Positions 24,865 through 33,297 are shown, counted from the first letter of the stretch. The stretch: DNA of 64,000 nt from Streptomyces sp. AC555_RSS877 (GCF_019049245.1 NZ_JAGMUK010000183.1:186001-250000); one strand, 5' to 3'. Program-made: numbers and translations. Notes: a model not told the origin generated them from the letters alone.

Positions 24865-26307
24865 GTGACTTCCGCTCCCGCCAAGCCCCGCATCCCGAAC
24901 GTCCTCGCCGGACGCTACGCCTCGACCGAGCTCGCCACGCTCTGGTCGCCCGAGCAGAAGGTGAGGCTGGAGCGTCAGCTCTGGCTCGCCGTGCTGCGGG
25001 CCCAGAAGGACCTCGGGATCGAGGTGCCGGACGCGGCGATCGCCGACTACGAGCGTGTCCTCGACCAGGTCGACCTGGCCTCGATCGCCGAGCGCGAGAA
25101 GGTCACGCGGCACGACGTGAAGGCGCGGATCGAGGAGTTCAACGACCTCGCCGGGCACGAGCAGGTGCACAAGGGCATGACCTCGCGCGACCTGACCGAG
25201 AACGTGGAGCAGCTGCAGATCCGGCTGTCGCTGGAGCTGGTGCGCGACCGTACGGTGGCCGTGCTGGCACGGCTCGGGAAGCTGGCGGGCGAGTACGGCG
25301 AGCTGGTCATGGCCGGTCGCTCGCACAACGTCGCCGCCCAGGCGACCACGCTCGGCAAGCGCTTCGCGACCGCTGCCGACGAGCTGCTCGTGGCGTACGG
25401 CCGGGCCGAGGAGCTCCTCGGCCGCTACCCGCTGCGCGGCATCAAGGGCCCGGTCGGTACCGCGCAGGACATGCTGGACCTGCTGGGCGGGGACGCGGCC
25501 AAGCTCGCGGAGCTGGAGCAGCGGATCGCCGGGCACCTGGGGTTCTCGCAGGCGTTCACCTCGGTGGGCCAGGTCTACCCGCGGTCGCTGGACTACGAGG
25601 TCGTGACCTCGCTGGTGCAGCTGGCGGCGGCGCCTTCGTCGCTGGCGAAGACGATCCGGCTGATGGCCGGGCACGAGCTGGTCACCGAGGGCTTCAAGCC
25701 GGGCCAGGTCGGCTCGTCCGCGATGCCGCACAAGATGAACACCCGGTCCTGCGAGCGCGTCAACGGCCTGATGGTCATTCTGCGCGGCTACGCGTCGATG
25801 ACCGGCGAACTGGCCGGCGACCAGTGGAACGAGGGCGACGTGTCCTGTTCGGTGGTGCGCCGGGTCGCCCTGCCGGACGCGTTCTTCGCCCTCGACGGCC
25901 TGCTGGAGACGTTCCTGACGGTGCTCGACGAGTTCGGCGCCTTCCCGGCGGTCGTCGCGCGTGAGCTGGACCGCTACCTGCCGTTCCTGGCCACCACCAA
26001 GGTGCTGATGGGAGCGGTGCGCGCGGGCGTCGGCCGTGAGCTCGCGCACGAGGCGATCAAGGAGAACGCGGTGGCCTCCGCGCTGGCGATGCGCGAGCAG
26101 GGCGCCGAGCGCAACGAACTGCTCGACAAGCTGGCCGCCGACGAGCGCATCCCGCTCGACCGTGCCCAGCTGGACGCGCTGATGGCGGACAAGCTGTCCT
26201 TCACGGGCGCCGCGGCCGACCAGGTCGCCACGGTTGTCGGCCGCATCGAGGAGATCGTGAAGCAGCGCCCCGAGGCCGCGGGCTACACCCCCGGAGCGAT
26301 CCTCTGA
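24865..26307 (+). CDS. purB: Adenylosuccinate lyase
   Basis: A 480-residue enzyme of the fumarase/aspartase superfamily that releases fumarate from SAICAR and adenylosuccinate in purine synthesis. The superfamily signature GSSAMPHKMNTRSCER is near 290-305, and HDVKARIEEFN and GMTSRDLTEN near 90-115 are PurB marks. The GTG at 24865 is favoured because the protein homology begins a few residues later and TAGAAT (24851-24856) makes a -10 close to the start, giving a nearly leaderless mRNA; the frame open to 24661 is not coding in character. The 24624-24864 gap holds only this promoter. Confidence 0.95.
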   Translation: MTSAPAKPRIPNVLAGRYASTELATLWSPEQKVRLERQLWLAVLRAQKDLGIEVPDAAIADYERVLDQVDLASIAEREKVTRHDVKARIEEFNDLAGHEQVHKGMTSRDLTENVEQLQIRLSLELVRDRTVAVLARLGKLAGEYGELVMAGRSHNVAAQATTLGKRFATAADELLVAYGRAEELLGRYPLRGIKGPVGTAQDMLDLLGGDAAKLAELEQRIAGHLGFSQAFTSVGQVYPRSLDYEVVTSLVQLAAAPSSLAKTIRLMAGHELVTEGFKPGQVGSSAMPHKMNTRSCERVNGLMVILRGYASMTGELAGDQWNEGDVSCSVVRRVALPDAFFALDGLLETFLTVLDEFGAFPAVVARELDRYLPFLATTKVLMGAVRAGVGRELAHEAIKENAVASALAMREQGAERNELLDKLAADERIPLDRAQLDALMADKLSFTGAAADQVATVVGRIEEIVKQRPEAAGYTPGAIL

Positions 26308-26327
26308 CGCGCTTCACCCCCGAGGAG

Positions 26328-26852
26328 TTGGAGGCCGCCCGCGACCGTCTGGTGCCGGACGTCGTCGCGGACGGTCTGCGCGTGCTGTTCTGCGGTATCA
26401 ACCCCGGTCTGATGACGGCCGCGACGGGCCACCACTTCGCCCGACCCGGCAACCGGTTCTGGCCGGTGCTGCATCTGTCCGGGTTCACGCCGAGGCTTCT
26501 GAAGCCGTCGGAACAGCAGGAGTTGCTGTCGTACGGGCTCGGCATCACGAACGTCGTGGCCCGGGCGAGCGCGCGGGCCGACGAGCTGAGCGCACAGGAG
26601 TACCAGGAGGGCGGCCGGCTTCTGGCGCTCAAGGTGGCACGGCTGCGCCCGCGTTGGCTGGCCGTGGTCGGCGTCTCCGCCTACCGGGCCGCCTTCGACG
26701 ACCGCAAGGCCAAGGTGGGGCCGCAGGAGCGGACGATCGGGGACACGCGCGTGTGGGTGCTGCCGAATCCGAGCGGGCTGAACGCGCACTGGACGGCGGC
26801 GACGATGGCGGAGGAGTTCGCGCGGTTGCGGACCGCGGCGGAAAGTACCTAG
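26328..26852 (+). CDS. mug: G/U mismatch-specific DNA glycosylase
   Basis: A Mug/TDG-type uracil DNA glycosylase that removes U or T opposite G. Motif A is FCGINPGLMTAATGHHFARPGNRFWP, with the catalytic Asn in GINPG; motif B is LPNPSGLNAHW (the intercalating loop NPSG). Homologues usually begin TRFTPEELEAAR. In this frame those residues follow a CTG at 26304 that overlaps the purB stop (CTGA) and has GGAG seven bases upstream. The first canonical start codon is TTG 26328, given here conservatively. It is in the same orientation as purB, probably co-transcribed, and converges on the next gene with a four-base gap. Confidence 0.9.
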   Translation: MEAARDRLVPDVVADGLRVLFCGINPGLMTAATGHHFARPGNRFWPVLHLSGFTPRLLKPSEQQELLSYGLGITNVVARASARADELSAQEYQEGGRLLALKVARLRPRWLAVVGVSAYRAAFDDRKAKVGPQERTIGDTRVWVLPNPSGLNAHWTAATMAEEFARLRTAAEST

Positions 26853-26856
26853 CGGG

Positions 26857-27303
26857 TCAGGGCGGGTCCGTGTCGGAGGCGACGGCGAGGACGTGGACCT
26901 CGTCGGCGTCGTCCTTGTCCGCGACGCCCAGGGCGATCCAGCGTCCCGTGCCGAGCGGCTGCCACAGGTCCAGCTCATCCACCAGGATGCTCATCGTGGC
27001 CCACGGCTCCGGTATCTCCTCTCCGCGCTCGACGCGCACCCTGAGCGTCACCATCCCCCAGCTGGGCTGCTGTTCGCCCCAGCGGCCGTTCATCTGCCGT
27101 GCGAGGTCGTCCTTGAGAGCCTGGACGTCGTCCGCCGTCTCCACCCGCTGCGACGCGTCGCCCGTTCGCAGGCCGTGGCTCGCCGCTAACGACACGATGC
27201 GGTAACCGGGTCCCGCCATGAAGAGGTCCGACCCGCCGCGCGCCTCGGACAGGTCCTCGGTGCACAGCGAGTCGAGCTTGGCGAGGTACTTCGCACTGTC
27301 CAT
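26857..27303 (-). CDS. Hypothetical protein
   Basis: A soluble protein of about 148 residues, MDSAKYLAKLDSLCTEDL at the start and ending LGVADKDDADEVHVLAVASD. It is acidic, has no signal or membrane segment, and I do not recognise a family. The middle part (DDVQALKDDLARQMNGRWGEQ) looks helical and the rest looks like beta-strand sequence (GMVTLRVRVERGEEIPEPWA). The start is uncertain: ATG 27303 has no strong ribosome site, and another ATG lies ten codons upstream. It is downstream of and in the same direction as the ABC-2 exporter genes, with a 62-bp gap. Confidence 0.6.
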   Translation of the reverse strand: MDSAKYLAKLDSLCTEDLSEARGGSDLFMAGPGYRIVSLAASHGLRTGDASQRVETADDVQALKDDLARQMNGRWGEQQPSWGMVTLRVRVERGEEIPEPWATMSILVDELDLWQPLGTGRWIALGVADKDDADEVHVLAVASDTDPP

Positions 27304-27365
27304 GTGGCCCAGTAAACCGGCCGCCACTGACATTTGGCCTGGCCCGGCGTCAGACGGCCCCGGCG

Positions 27366-28091
27366 TCAGGCATCCCGCCGGTGTACGCTCCATGCCCCCG
27401 CCACCAGTGCCGCCGCGGTCCACAGCGTGGTCACGGCAAGCCCTGACCACGGCCCCAACGTGCCGTCGTACGTCTGGTGAAGCACCACCTGGCCGGCCTT
27501 GTCCGGCAGGAAGTCTGCGAGCGTGCCCGCCGCGTCCCCGACGACGAACGAGACGACGAGGACGAACGGGATCAGCAGGGACAGCGTGGCCACCCCGCTG
27601 CGCAGCAGGGCCGTGAGTCCGGCCGCGAACAGCGCCATCAGCATCAGGTAGATCCCGCTGCCCACGACCCCGCGCGCCTGCTCCCCGACGCTGAGCCCGC
27701 TCGCCGCGTCGCCGAGTCCGGCCCTCGCCACGACCAGCGCGGCGAACGCGGTGAGCAGCCCCACGAGGAGGGCGGGTACGGCGACTGAGGTCACCTTGGC
27801 CGCGAACCACCGTCCGCGCTGCGGCACCGCGGTGAGGGCCGACCGCAGCCCGCCGCCGTGGAGCTCGGACGACACGGCCAGCGCGCCGAAGGAGATGGCC
27901 GCGATCTGGCCGGGGGCGACCCCGGACAGCGCCATGAACAGCGGGTCGAACTCGGGGTCGGACGTCTCGGACACCCCGGCGAGGGAGGAGAACGCGGTGG
28001 TCGCGGCGAACACCGCCAGCAGTGCTCCCCACAGCGAACGCAGGGTGCGGATCTTCAGCCACTCGGCGCGGAGGACGGGTGCGAACGGCAT
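27366..28091 (-). CDS. ABC-2 type transporter permease
   Basis: A 241-residue permease with about six hydrophobic helices, beginning LRAEWLKIRTLRSLWGALLA, the typical ABC-2 (NatB-like) N-terminus. Other helices include VAVPALLVGLLTAFAALVV, GIYLMLMALFAAGLTALL, LSLLIPFVLVVSFVVG and GLAVTTLWTAAALVAGAW. It starts one base after the ATPase stop, so the two proteins form one exporter. Similar pairs controlled by LytTR/NarL two-component systems export bacitracin-like antibiotics or respond to membrane stress. Confidence 0.88.
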   Translation of the reverse strand: MPFAPVLRAEWLKIRTLRSLWGALLAVFAATTAFSSLAGVSETSDPEFDPLFMALSGVAPGQIAAISFGALAVSSELHGGGLRSALTAVPQRGRWFAAKVTSVAVPALLVGLLTAFAALVVARAGLGDAASGLSVGEQARGVVGSGIYLMLMALFAAGLTALLRSGVATLSLLIPFVLVVSFVVGDAAGTLADFLPDKAGQVVLHQTYDGTLGPWSGLAVTTLWTAAALVAGAWSVHRRDA

Positions 28092-28092
28092 G

Positions 28093-29028
28093 TCAGGCCT
28101 CCTGCGGCTGCGTCGCGGACGAGGGGGCGGCGAACTCGGTTTCCGAGGCCGTGAGATCGAGGTAGGCCTGTTCCAACGTGGCTTCCTCCGCCGTGAGTTC
28201 GAGGACCGGCACGCCCGCGGCGGACACCAGGCGGCCGATGTCGTCCACGCGCGCGTGGTGCACGGTCCAGTACCCGTCTTCGTGCTGCTCGGCGTCGTGA
28301 CCGTGCTGTGCCAGCACGCTCTTGAGCCCGGTGGGGTCGGAGGTGCGGATGCGTACGCGGGGCCGCACGCGGGCGTGGATGAACTCCCGCATCGGCGTGT
28401 CGGCGAGCAGACGGCCGCGGCCGAGGACGACGAGATGGTCGGCGAAGGACGCGGTCTCGTTCATCAGATGGCTGGACACCAGGACCGTGCGCCCCTCGGC
28501 CGCGAGCCGGCGCAGCAACTCGCGGATCCAGATGATGCCTTCGGGGTCGAGGCCGTTCGAGGGCTCGTCGAGCATGACCACCTCGGGGTCGCCGAGCAGG
28601 GCGGCCGCGATGCCCAGCCGCTGGCGCATGCCCAGGGAGTACGTCTTCACCCGGCGGCGGGCCACCGTGGCGAGCCCGGTCTCCTCCAGCACGTCGTCGA
28701 CCCGGCGGTCCGGGATGCGGTTGCCGACCGCGAGGGTGCGCAGGTGGTCGCGGCCGGTGCGGGAGCCGTGCGCGGCCTGCGCGTCGAGCAGGGCGCCCAC
28801 GTGGTGCAGGGGTTCACGGAGCGTGGCGTAGGCGCGGCCGCCGAGCGTGGCGGAGCCGGACGTCGGCCGGTCGAGGCCGAGCACCAGCCGCATGGTGGTG
28901 GATTTTCCGGCGCCGTTGGGGCCGAGGAAGCCGGTGACCCGGCCGGGGAGGACGCGGAAGGTGAGGTGGTCCACGGCGCGCCGGGTGCCGTACTCCTTGC
29001 TGAGGTCCTGGACGTCGATGCTGGTCAT
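28093..29028 (-). CDS. ABC-2 type transporter ATP-binding protein
   Basis: A 311-residue ATPase of the DrrA/NatA class. Walker A is GPNGAGKST near 35-43, the signature is YSLGMRQRLGIAAALLG, and Walker B is VVMLDEPSNGLDPEGI. A C-terminal extension of about 90 residues (after residue 220) matches the DUF4162-like tail of drug and antibiotic exporters. ATG 29028 is chosen since the N-terminus TSIDVQDLSKEYG is standard. It is divergent from the two-component system at 29136, and the gap carries strong inverted repeats that could bind its response regulator. Confidence 0.92.
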   Translation of the reverse strand: MTSIDVQDLSKEYGTRRAVDHLTFRVLPGRVTGFLGPNGAGKSTTMRLVLGLDRPTSGSATLGGRAYATLREPLHHVGALLDAQAAHGSRTGRDHLRTLAVGNRIPDRRVDDVLEETGLATVARRRVKTYSLGMRQRLGIAAALLGDPEVVMLDEPSNGLDPEGIIWIRELLRRLAAEGRTVLVSSHLMNETASFADHLVVLGRGRLLADTPMREFIHARVRPRVRIRTSDPTGLKSVLAQHGHDAEQHEDGYWTVHHARVDDIGRLVSAAGVPVLELTAEEATLEQAYLDLTASETEFAAPSSATQPQEA

Positions 29029-29059
29029 GGCAGCAGCCTGGCCGCGCGGGGGAACCGGC

Positions 29060-29103
29060 ACCTCCCCCGCGCGTGGAGATCGTCTCCCCCGTGCGGGGGA
29101 GGT
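29060..29103. promoter_or_regulatory. Nested inverted repeats between the exporter and two-component genes
   Basis: ACCTCCCCCGC (29060-29070) and GCGGGGGAGGT (29093-29103) are perfect reverse complements, and inside them CTCCCCC-GTGC-GGGGGAG (29084-29101) forms a tighter dyad. Three copies of the CTCCCCC box thus occur in 44 bp, in the only shared control region of the divergent operons. A NarL-type response regulator dimer is a plausible ligand. Confidence 0.5.
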
Positions 29104-29135
29104 CCGGTGTCGGTGGCGGCTGGCACGATGACGAA

Positions 29136-30305
29136 ATGGCCCGCATCCTGCGCCCGTTCGGCCGGGCGGTGACGTACTCACGATTGCTGCATCTGTACAT
29201 CGCCATCGTGTGGCCGAGCATGTGGCTGTTCATCGAGGAAGCGTGGTGGACCTGGGTGGTGGCGGCCGCGGTGCTCGTCCCGGCCGGGCTGGTGCCCGCG
29301 ATGCGCACCGTGGAAGGGCTGCAGGCCAGGCTGCTGCTGACCGGTCACCGGCACGACAGTGAGAACACCGACATCGTCGTCGCGCCGTCCGCCTCCTGGG
29401 GCGACCGGCGGCGGCTCGTCGTGTGGCTGGAGCTGCGGCTGCTGCTCGGCTGCGCGACCTCGATGCTCACCGTCCACCTGCTCCTGACCGTGGTGGACCT
29501 GGTGTCGGCGGCGCTCGGCGGCGGCATCGACGAGGGCCTGCTGTTCCCCGTCGACGGCCACCGCTGGTGGCACATCCTGCTCGTGCCCCCGGCTCTGGTC
29601 GCGCTGGCGGTGACCGTGCTCGCTTCCGGCCACCTCATCACCGCACTCGCCCACCGCCTGCTGGGCCCCTCCCCCGCCGAGCGGCTCGCCGCCCTGGAGG
29701 AGCGCACGGAACAGCTCCTGGAGCGCACCCGTATCGCCCGCGAACTGCACGACTCCATCGGCCACGCGCTGACCGTGGCCGTGGTGCAGGCGGGGGCCGC
29801 GCGCGCGGCCGGCGATCCCGCGTTCACGGACCGCGCCCTGGTCGCGATCGAGGAGACCGGCCGGGCGGCCCTGGAGGATCTGGAGCGTGTGCTCGGGATC
29901 CTGCGGGAGTCGGAGCGTCCGGTCAGCAGCCGGCCGACGCTCGCCGACGCCGACCGGCTCCTGGAGTCGGCCCGCGCCTCCGGGGCGAAGGTCGACGTCG
30001 ACGTGACCGGGCCGCTGGACACCGTGCCGGGACCGGTCTCCCGCGAGGGCTACCGCATCCTCCAGGAGTCGCTGACCAACGTGCTGCGGCACGCGGGAGC
30101 CGTCCCCGTCCGGGTCCGCATCGAGGTCGACGACAGCAGTCTCGGCCTGGAGGTCCGTAACCCGCTCACGGCCGGCACACCCGGCCCCGGGCGGGGCAGC
30201 GGCCTGCGCGGCATACGCGAGCGCGCGGCCCTGCTCGGCGGCCGTGCGCGCACCGGCCCGGACCTGGGCGACTGGCAGGTGCAGGTCGAACTGCCGTTGC
30301 GCTGA
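29136..30305 (+). CDS. Two-component sensor histidine kinase (NarL/DesK-type, HisKA_3)
   Basis: A 389-residue membrane kinase. Hydrophobic segments at about 15-55, 100-128 and 145-170 precede the HisKA_3 dimerisation domain with the phosphoacceptor His205 in ARELHDSIGHALTV. The HATPase domain has the N-box ILQESLTNVLRHAG and the G-box RGSGLRGIRERAALLGG. CACGAT (29124-29129) six bases before ATG 29136 makes the transcript leaderless. The response-regulator gene follows after 14 bases. The divergent ABC-2 exporter suggests that the kinase senses a membrane-active compound that the exporter removes. Confidence 0.93.
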   Translation: MARILRPFGRAVTYSRLLHLYIAIVWPSMWLFIEEAWWTWVVAAAVLVPAGLVPAMRTVEGLQARLLLTGHRHDSENTDIVVAPSASWGDRRRLVVWLELRLLLGCATSMLTVHLLLTVVDLVSAALGGGIDEGLLFPVDGHRWWHILLVPPALVALAVTVLASGHLITALAHRLLGPSPAERLAALEERTEQLLERTRIARELHDSIGHALTVAVVQAGAARAAGDPAFTDRALVAIEETGRAALEDLERVLGILRESERPVSSRPTLADADRLLESARASGAKVDVDVTGPLDTVPGPVSREGYRILQESLTNVLRHAGAVPVRVRIEVDDSSLGLEVRNPLTAGTPGPGRGSGLRGIRERAALLGGRARTGPDLGDWQVQVELPLR

Positions 30306-30319
30306 TCTACGCTGACCGG

Positions 30320-30982
30320 ATGCCGGTCACCGTTCTCCTCGTCGACGACGAACCCCTCGTACGTGCCGGTCTGCGGGCCGTGCTGGAGGCGCAGCCCGAC
30401 ATCGAGGTGGCCGGGGAGGCGGCCGACGGGGCGGCGGTGATCCCGCTGGTGCGGCAGCTGCGGCCCGACGTGGTCGCCATGGACGTACGGATGCCGCTCC
30501 TGGACGGCATCGAGGCCACGCGCGCGGTGCTGCGGACGGTCGCCGAGCCGCCGAAGATCCTCGTGGTGACGACGTTCGAGAACGACGAGTACGTGTACGA
30601 GGCGCTGCGGGCCGGTGCCGACGGGTTCCTGCTGAAGCGGGCCCGGCCGGCCGAGATCGTGCACGCGGTGCGGCTGGTCGCCGAGGGCGAGTCGCTGCTG
30701 TTCCCGGCCTCGGTGCGGCAGCTCGCCGCCGAGTACGGCGAGGACGGCGGCAACCGCGCGGCCCGAGCGGTGATGGAGCGCGCCCAGCTGACCGAGCGGG
30801 AGGCCGACGTGCTGCGGCTGATGGCCCGCGGGTTGTCGAACGCGGAGATCGCCGCCCGGCTGGTCGTGGGGACGGAGACGGTGAAGTCGCACGTCAGCGC
30901 CGTACTGGCGAAGTTGGGTGCGCGGGATCGTACGCAGGCGGTGATCGCGGCGTACGAGTCGGGGTTCGTGGCGCCCGGCTGA
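30320..30982 (+). CDS. NarL/LuxR-family response regulator
   Basis: A 220-residue regulator. The receiver has the acidic pair Asp9-Asp10, the phosphoacceptor Asp55 in VVAMDVRMP, the Thr of VVTTFENDEYV and the Lys of FLLKRARP. The LuxR DNA-binding domain lies at about 152-212 (LTEREADVLRLMARGLSNAEIAARL, then VKSHVSAVLAKLG). It is partnered with the kinase just upstream. Besides read-through, TACGCT at 30308-30313 exactly six bases before the ATG could give a separate leaderless transcript. Confidence 0.95.
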   Translation: MPVTVLLVDDEPLVRAGLRAVLEAQPDIEVAGEAADGAAVIPLVRQLRPDVVAMDVRMPLLDGIEATRAVLRTVAEPPKILVVTTFENDEYVYEALRAGADGFLLKRARPAEIVHAVRLVAEGESLLFPASVRQLAAEYGEDGGNRAARAVMERAQLTEREADVLRLMARGLSNAEIAARLVVGTETVKSHVSAVLAKLGARDRTQAVIAAYESGFVAPG

Positions 30983-31018
30983 CCGGAACCGCCGAAGGCG
31001 CGAGGCGGACGGCCGCTC

Positions 31019-31103
31019 TGAGCCCGTCGGTGGGCCGGAGCCGCCCACCGACCTGAGCCTGTCGGCGGCCCGAGCCTCCCGCTGACCTGAACCCGTCGGT
31101 GGA
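31019..31103 (+). repeat. Three imperfect direct repeats plus terminator hairpin after the response regulator
   Basis: TGAGCCCGTCGGTGGG (31019-31034), TGAGCCTGTCGGCGGC (31054-31069) and TGAACCCGTCGGTGGA (31088-31103) are spaced 34-35 bp apart. Within the first unit, TCGGTGGGC (31027-31035) pairs perfectly with GCCCACCGA (31043-31051), a nine-pair hairpin able to end the two-component transcript. No gene lies between 30983 and 31197. Confidence 0.55.
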
Positions 31104-31197
31104 GCCGGGCGGGCGGCTCGCGCGTCCCGGCACTCGCCGGGGTCCGCCGCGCCGAGTACGATCCGGCCAACACGCGCACGAGCTGGGAGGACGGACG

Positions 31198-32355
31198 TTG
31201 GGGCGGCTGACCGGCGGGGATCCCTCGCTGCTGCGGAGGATCAATTCCGCGGTGGTGCTGCACGCGCTGCGCGCCACGGACTGCGCGACGCTGACCGAGA
31301 TCACCCGGGTGACCGGACTGTCCCGGCCGACCGTCGAGGGTGTCGTCGAAGGGCTCATCGAGGCGGGGTACGTCGTCGAGAAGGCGGCCGACGAGAGCGT
31401 CGTCAGGCGGCAGGGACGGCCCGCGCGCCGGTTCCGGTTCCGCGCCGAGGCCGGTCATCTGCTGGGCCTGGAGATCGGCGCGCACCGCGTCGCCGTGCTC
31501 CTGTCCGACCTGGACGGCCGGATCATCGGCGCGCAGGCCAAGGACGTCGACGAGACGGCCTCGGCGGACGAGCGTCTGGAACGCGTGCGCACCGCGGTGG
31601 CCGAACTGCTGCGGCGGGCCGGGATCGCGCGCGGTTCCCTGCGGGCCGTGGGGGTCGCCACGCCGGGGATCGTCGAGGCGGACGGAACGGTTCGGCTGGG
31701 GACCGCGCTGCCCGAGTGGACGGGGCTGCGCCTGGGCGAGCGGCTGAGCCGTTCCTTCAAGTGCCCGGTCCTGGTCGAGAACGACGCCAACGCCGCGGCG
31801 GTCGCCGAGCATTGGAAGGGCTCCGCCATCGAGTCCGACGACGTCGTGTTCGTGCTGGCCGGGCTGAGCCCGGGCGCCGGCGCGCTGATCGGCGGGCAGC
31901 TGCACCGGGGCTACGGCGGAGCGGCCGGCGAGATCGGCGCCCTGCACCTGCTCGGGCGTGAGGTCACCCCGGAGACGCTGCTGTCCACCACGGACACGCC
32001 CCTGCACCCCCTGGACGAGCAGGCCGTCGCCAAGGTCTTCGCGCAGGCCCGCGAGGGCGACCAGCGGGCCCGCGCGGCCGTCGACCGCTTCATCCAGCGG
32101 CTCGTCCACGACGTGGCGGCGCTGGTCCTGGCCCTCGACCCGGAACTGGTCGTCGTCGGCGGCTGGGCCGCCGGTCTGGACGGCGTACTGGAGCCCCTGC
32201 GACGCGAGTTGGCACGCTACTGTCTGCGGCCCCCGAAGGTGGCCCTGTCGCTCCTCGGCGAGGCCGCGGTGGCGACGGGCGCGCTACGGCTGGCGCTCGA
32301 CCATGTGGAGGAGCAGCTGTTCGCGGTGGAGGGCACGGTGACGGCGCGCCGCTGA
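31198..32355 (+). CDS. ROK-family transcriptional regulator
   Basis: A 385-residue regulator: a winged HTH at about 10-75 (SLLRRINSAVVLHALR, LTEITRVTGLSRPTVEGVVEGL) fused to a ROK sugar-kinase-like domain. The ROK features LLGLEIGAHRVAVLL, VGVATPGIV and VENDANAAAVAEHW are present, but the ROK zinc motif (CxCGxxGCxE) is absent; the region reads IGALHLLGREVT. It is therefore most likely a pure sugar-responsive repressor or activator. TTG 31198 has GGGAGG eight bases upstream. It converges on the GntR gene, separated by a strong bidirectional hairpin. Target genes are not evident. Confidence 0.88.
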   Translation: MGRLTGGDPSLLRRINSAVVLHALRATDCATLTEITRVTGLSRPTVEGVVEGLIEAGYVVEKAADESVVRRQGRPARRFRFRAEAGHLLGLEIGAHRVAVLLSDLDGRIIGAQAKDVDETASADERLERVRTAVAELLRRAGIARGSLRAVGVATPGIVEADGTVRLGTALPEWTGLRLGERLSRSFKCPVLVENDANAAAVAEHWKGSAIESDDVVFVLAGLSPGAGALIGGQLHRGYGGAAGEIGALHLLGREVTPETLLSTTDTPLHPLDEQAVAKVFAQAREGDQRARAAVDRFIQRLVHDVAALVLALDPELVVVGGWAAGLDGVLEPLRRELARYCLRPPKVALSLLGEAAVATGALRLALDHVEEQLFAVEGTVTARR

Positions 32356-32373
32356 GGGCGTCCGACAGGGAAC

Positions 32374-32401
32374 AGCGCCCCGGAAACGGCTCCGGGGCGC
32401 T
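32374..32401. terminator. Bidirectional terminator between ROK and GntR genes
   Basis: AGCGCCCCGGA (32374-32384) and TCCGGGGCGCT (32391-32401) form a perfect 11-pair stem with a six-base loop, between two convergent genes. Confidence 0.8.
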
Positions 32402-32424
32402 CGACGTGGGTCACTGCGACGGGG

Positions 32425-33186
32425 TCAGGACGCCCGGCGCTCCGGGCCCTGGTGGACCTCCACACCGCCGGAGTCCCCGAAGGTCAGCCGGCAGGTGTCC
32501 GCGCGGTACGTGGCGACGGAGACCGCGGCCGTCCGGCCCTCGGCGAGGTAACGGGTGGTGACCACGAGGACGGGCGCCCCGGGGAGCCGGTCCAGCTGCC
32601 GGGCGTCGTCCGCGCGGGCGGAGCCCAGCTCGACGGCGCTCTCCTGGCCGTCCAGTTCCAGGCGCTGGAGCTCGCGCAGTACCGCACGCGCGCGTGCCGC
32701 TCCGGCGGGCGCGTCTATGGCGGAGAGGTCCGGCACCGCTGACGGAGCGACGTAGAGCAGTTCGGCGGCCACGGGCTGGCCGTGGGTCGTACGGGAGCGG
32801 CGCACCACGTGGACCGGCTGATCGGCCGCGGTCTCCAGCGCGGCGGCCACGGCCGCGGGCGGCACCTGGGGCGTGGAGTCGACGGGCTGCCAGTCGTCGC
32901 CGGCCGCGCCCGGCCAGGCGTGCTGTTCCGTGCCGACGGCCACGCCCACGCGGGGCGGGGCGACCGTCGTACCGACTCCGCGGCGGCGCTGGAGGCGGCC
33001 TTCCAGTTCGAGCTGCTCCAGGGCCTGACGGAGCGTGGCGCGGGCCACGCCGAAGCGGGCGGCGAGGTCGCGCTCGTTGGGCAGGATCTCGCCCACCGTG
33101 AACTCGGTGTCCAATGCCTCACTGAGCACGGTCTTGAGATGCCAGTACTTCGGTTCCGGCACCGTTTCCAGCTGCGTGGTCCCCAC
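32425..33186 (-). CDS. GntR-family regulator, HutC/DasR subfamily (UTRA domain)
   Basis: A 253-residue repressor. The winged HTH is at about 12-78 (YWHLKTVLSEALDTEFTVGEILPNERDLAARFGVARATLRQALEQLE) and the UTRA effector domain at about 90-248 (VHVVRRSRTTHGQPVAAELLYVA). The start PEPKYWHLK and the wing GRLQRRRGVGTTVA resemble the GlcNAc-responsive DasR, but the sequence is clearly a paralogue. GTG 33186 follows GGAGG. Its promoter -35 lies inside a dre-like dyad, implying autorepression or DasR cross-control. It could sense an amino sugar or sugar phosphate. Confidence 0.9.
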   Translation of the reverse strand: MGTTQLETVPEPKYWHLKTVLSEALDTEFTVGEILPNERDLAARFGVARATLRQALEQLELEGRLQRRRGVGTTVAPPRVGVAVGTEQHAWPGAAGDDWQPVDSTPQVPPAAVAAALETAADQPVHVVRRSRTTHGQPVAAELLYVAPSAVPDLSAIDAPAGAARARAVLRELQRLELDGQESAVELGSARADDARQLDRLPGAPVLVVTTRYLAEGRTAAVSVATYRADTCRLTFGDSGGVEVHQGPERRAS

Positions 33187-33262
33187 CCTGTCCTCCGCAA
33201 TCGCCGTAATCCGGCGGCGTTTCAGCGCCCTTGTTTATTAAAGGTTGTTGCACTTCTCTGCG

Positions 33263-33297
33263 ACCATAAGACGGCCCCCACCCTTGGTCAAGACCAA
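33263..33297 (-). promoter_or_regulatory. gntR promoter embedded in a dre-like operator
   Basis: TTGGTC-AA-GACCAA (33284-33297) is a perfect dyad close to the DasR-responsive element core TGGTCTAGACCA. On the minus strand the dyad contains TTGACC (33291-33286), which with a 17-base spacer and TATGGT (33268-33263) forms a good sigma-HrdB-type promoter for gntR. Binding would occlude the -35. Confidence 0.7.

Noticed and set aside
31198..32355. ROK protein as a glucokinase
   Set aside because: It has an N-terminal winged HTH and lacks the ROK zinc motif, so a regulator is the better reading.
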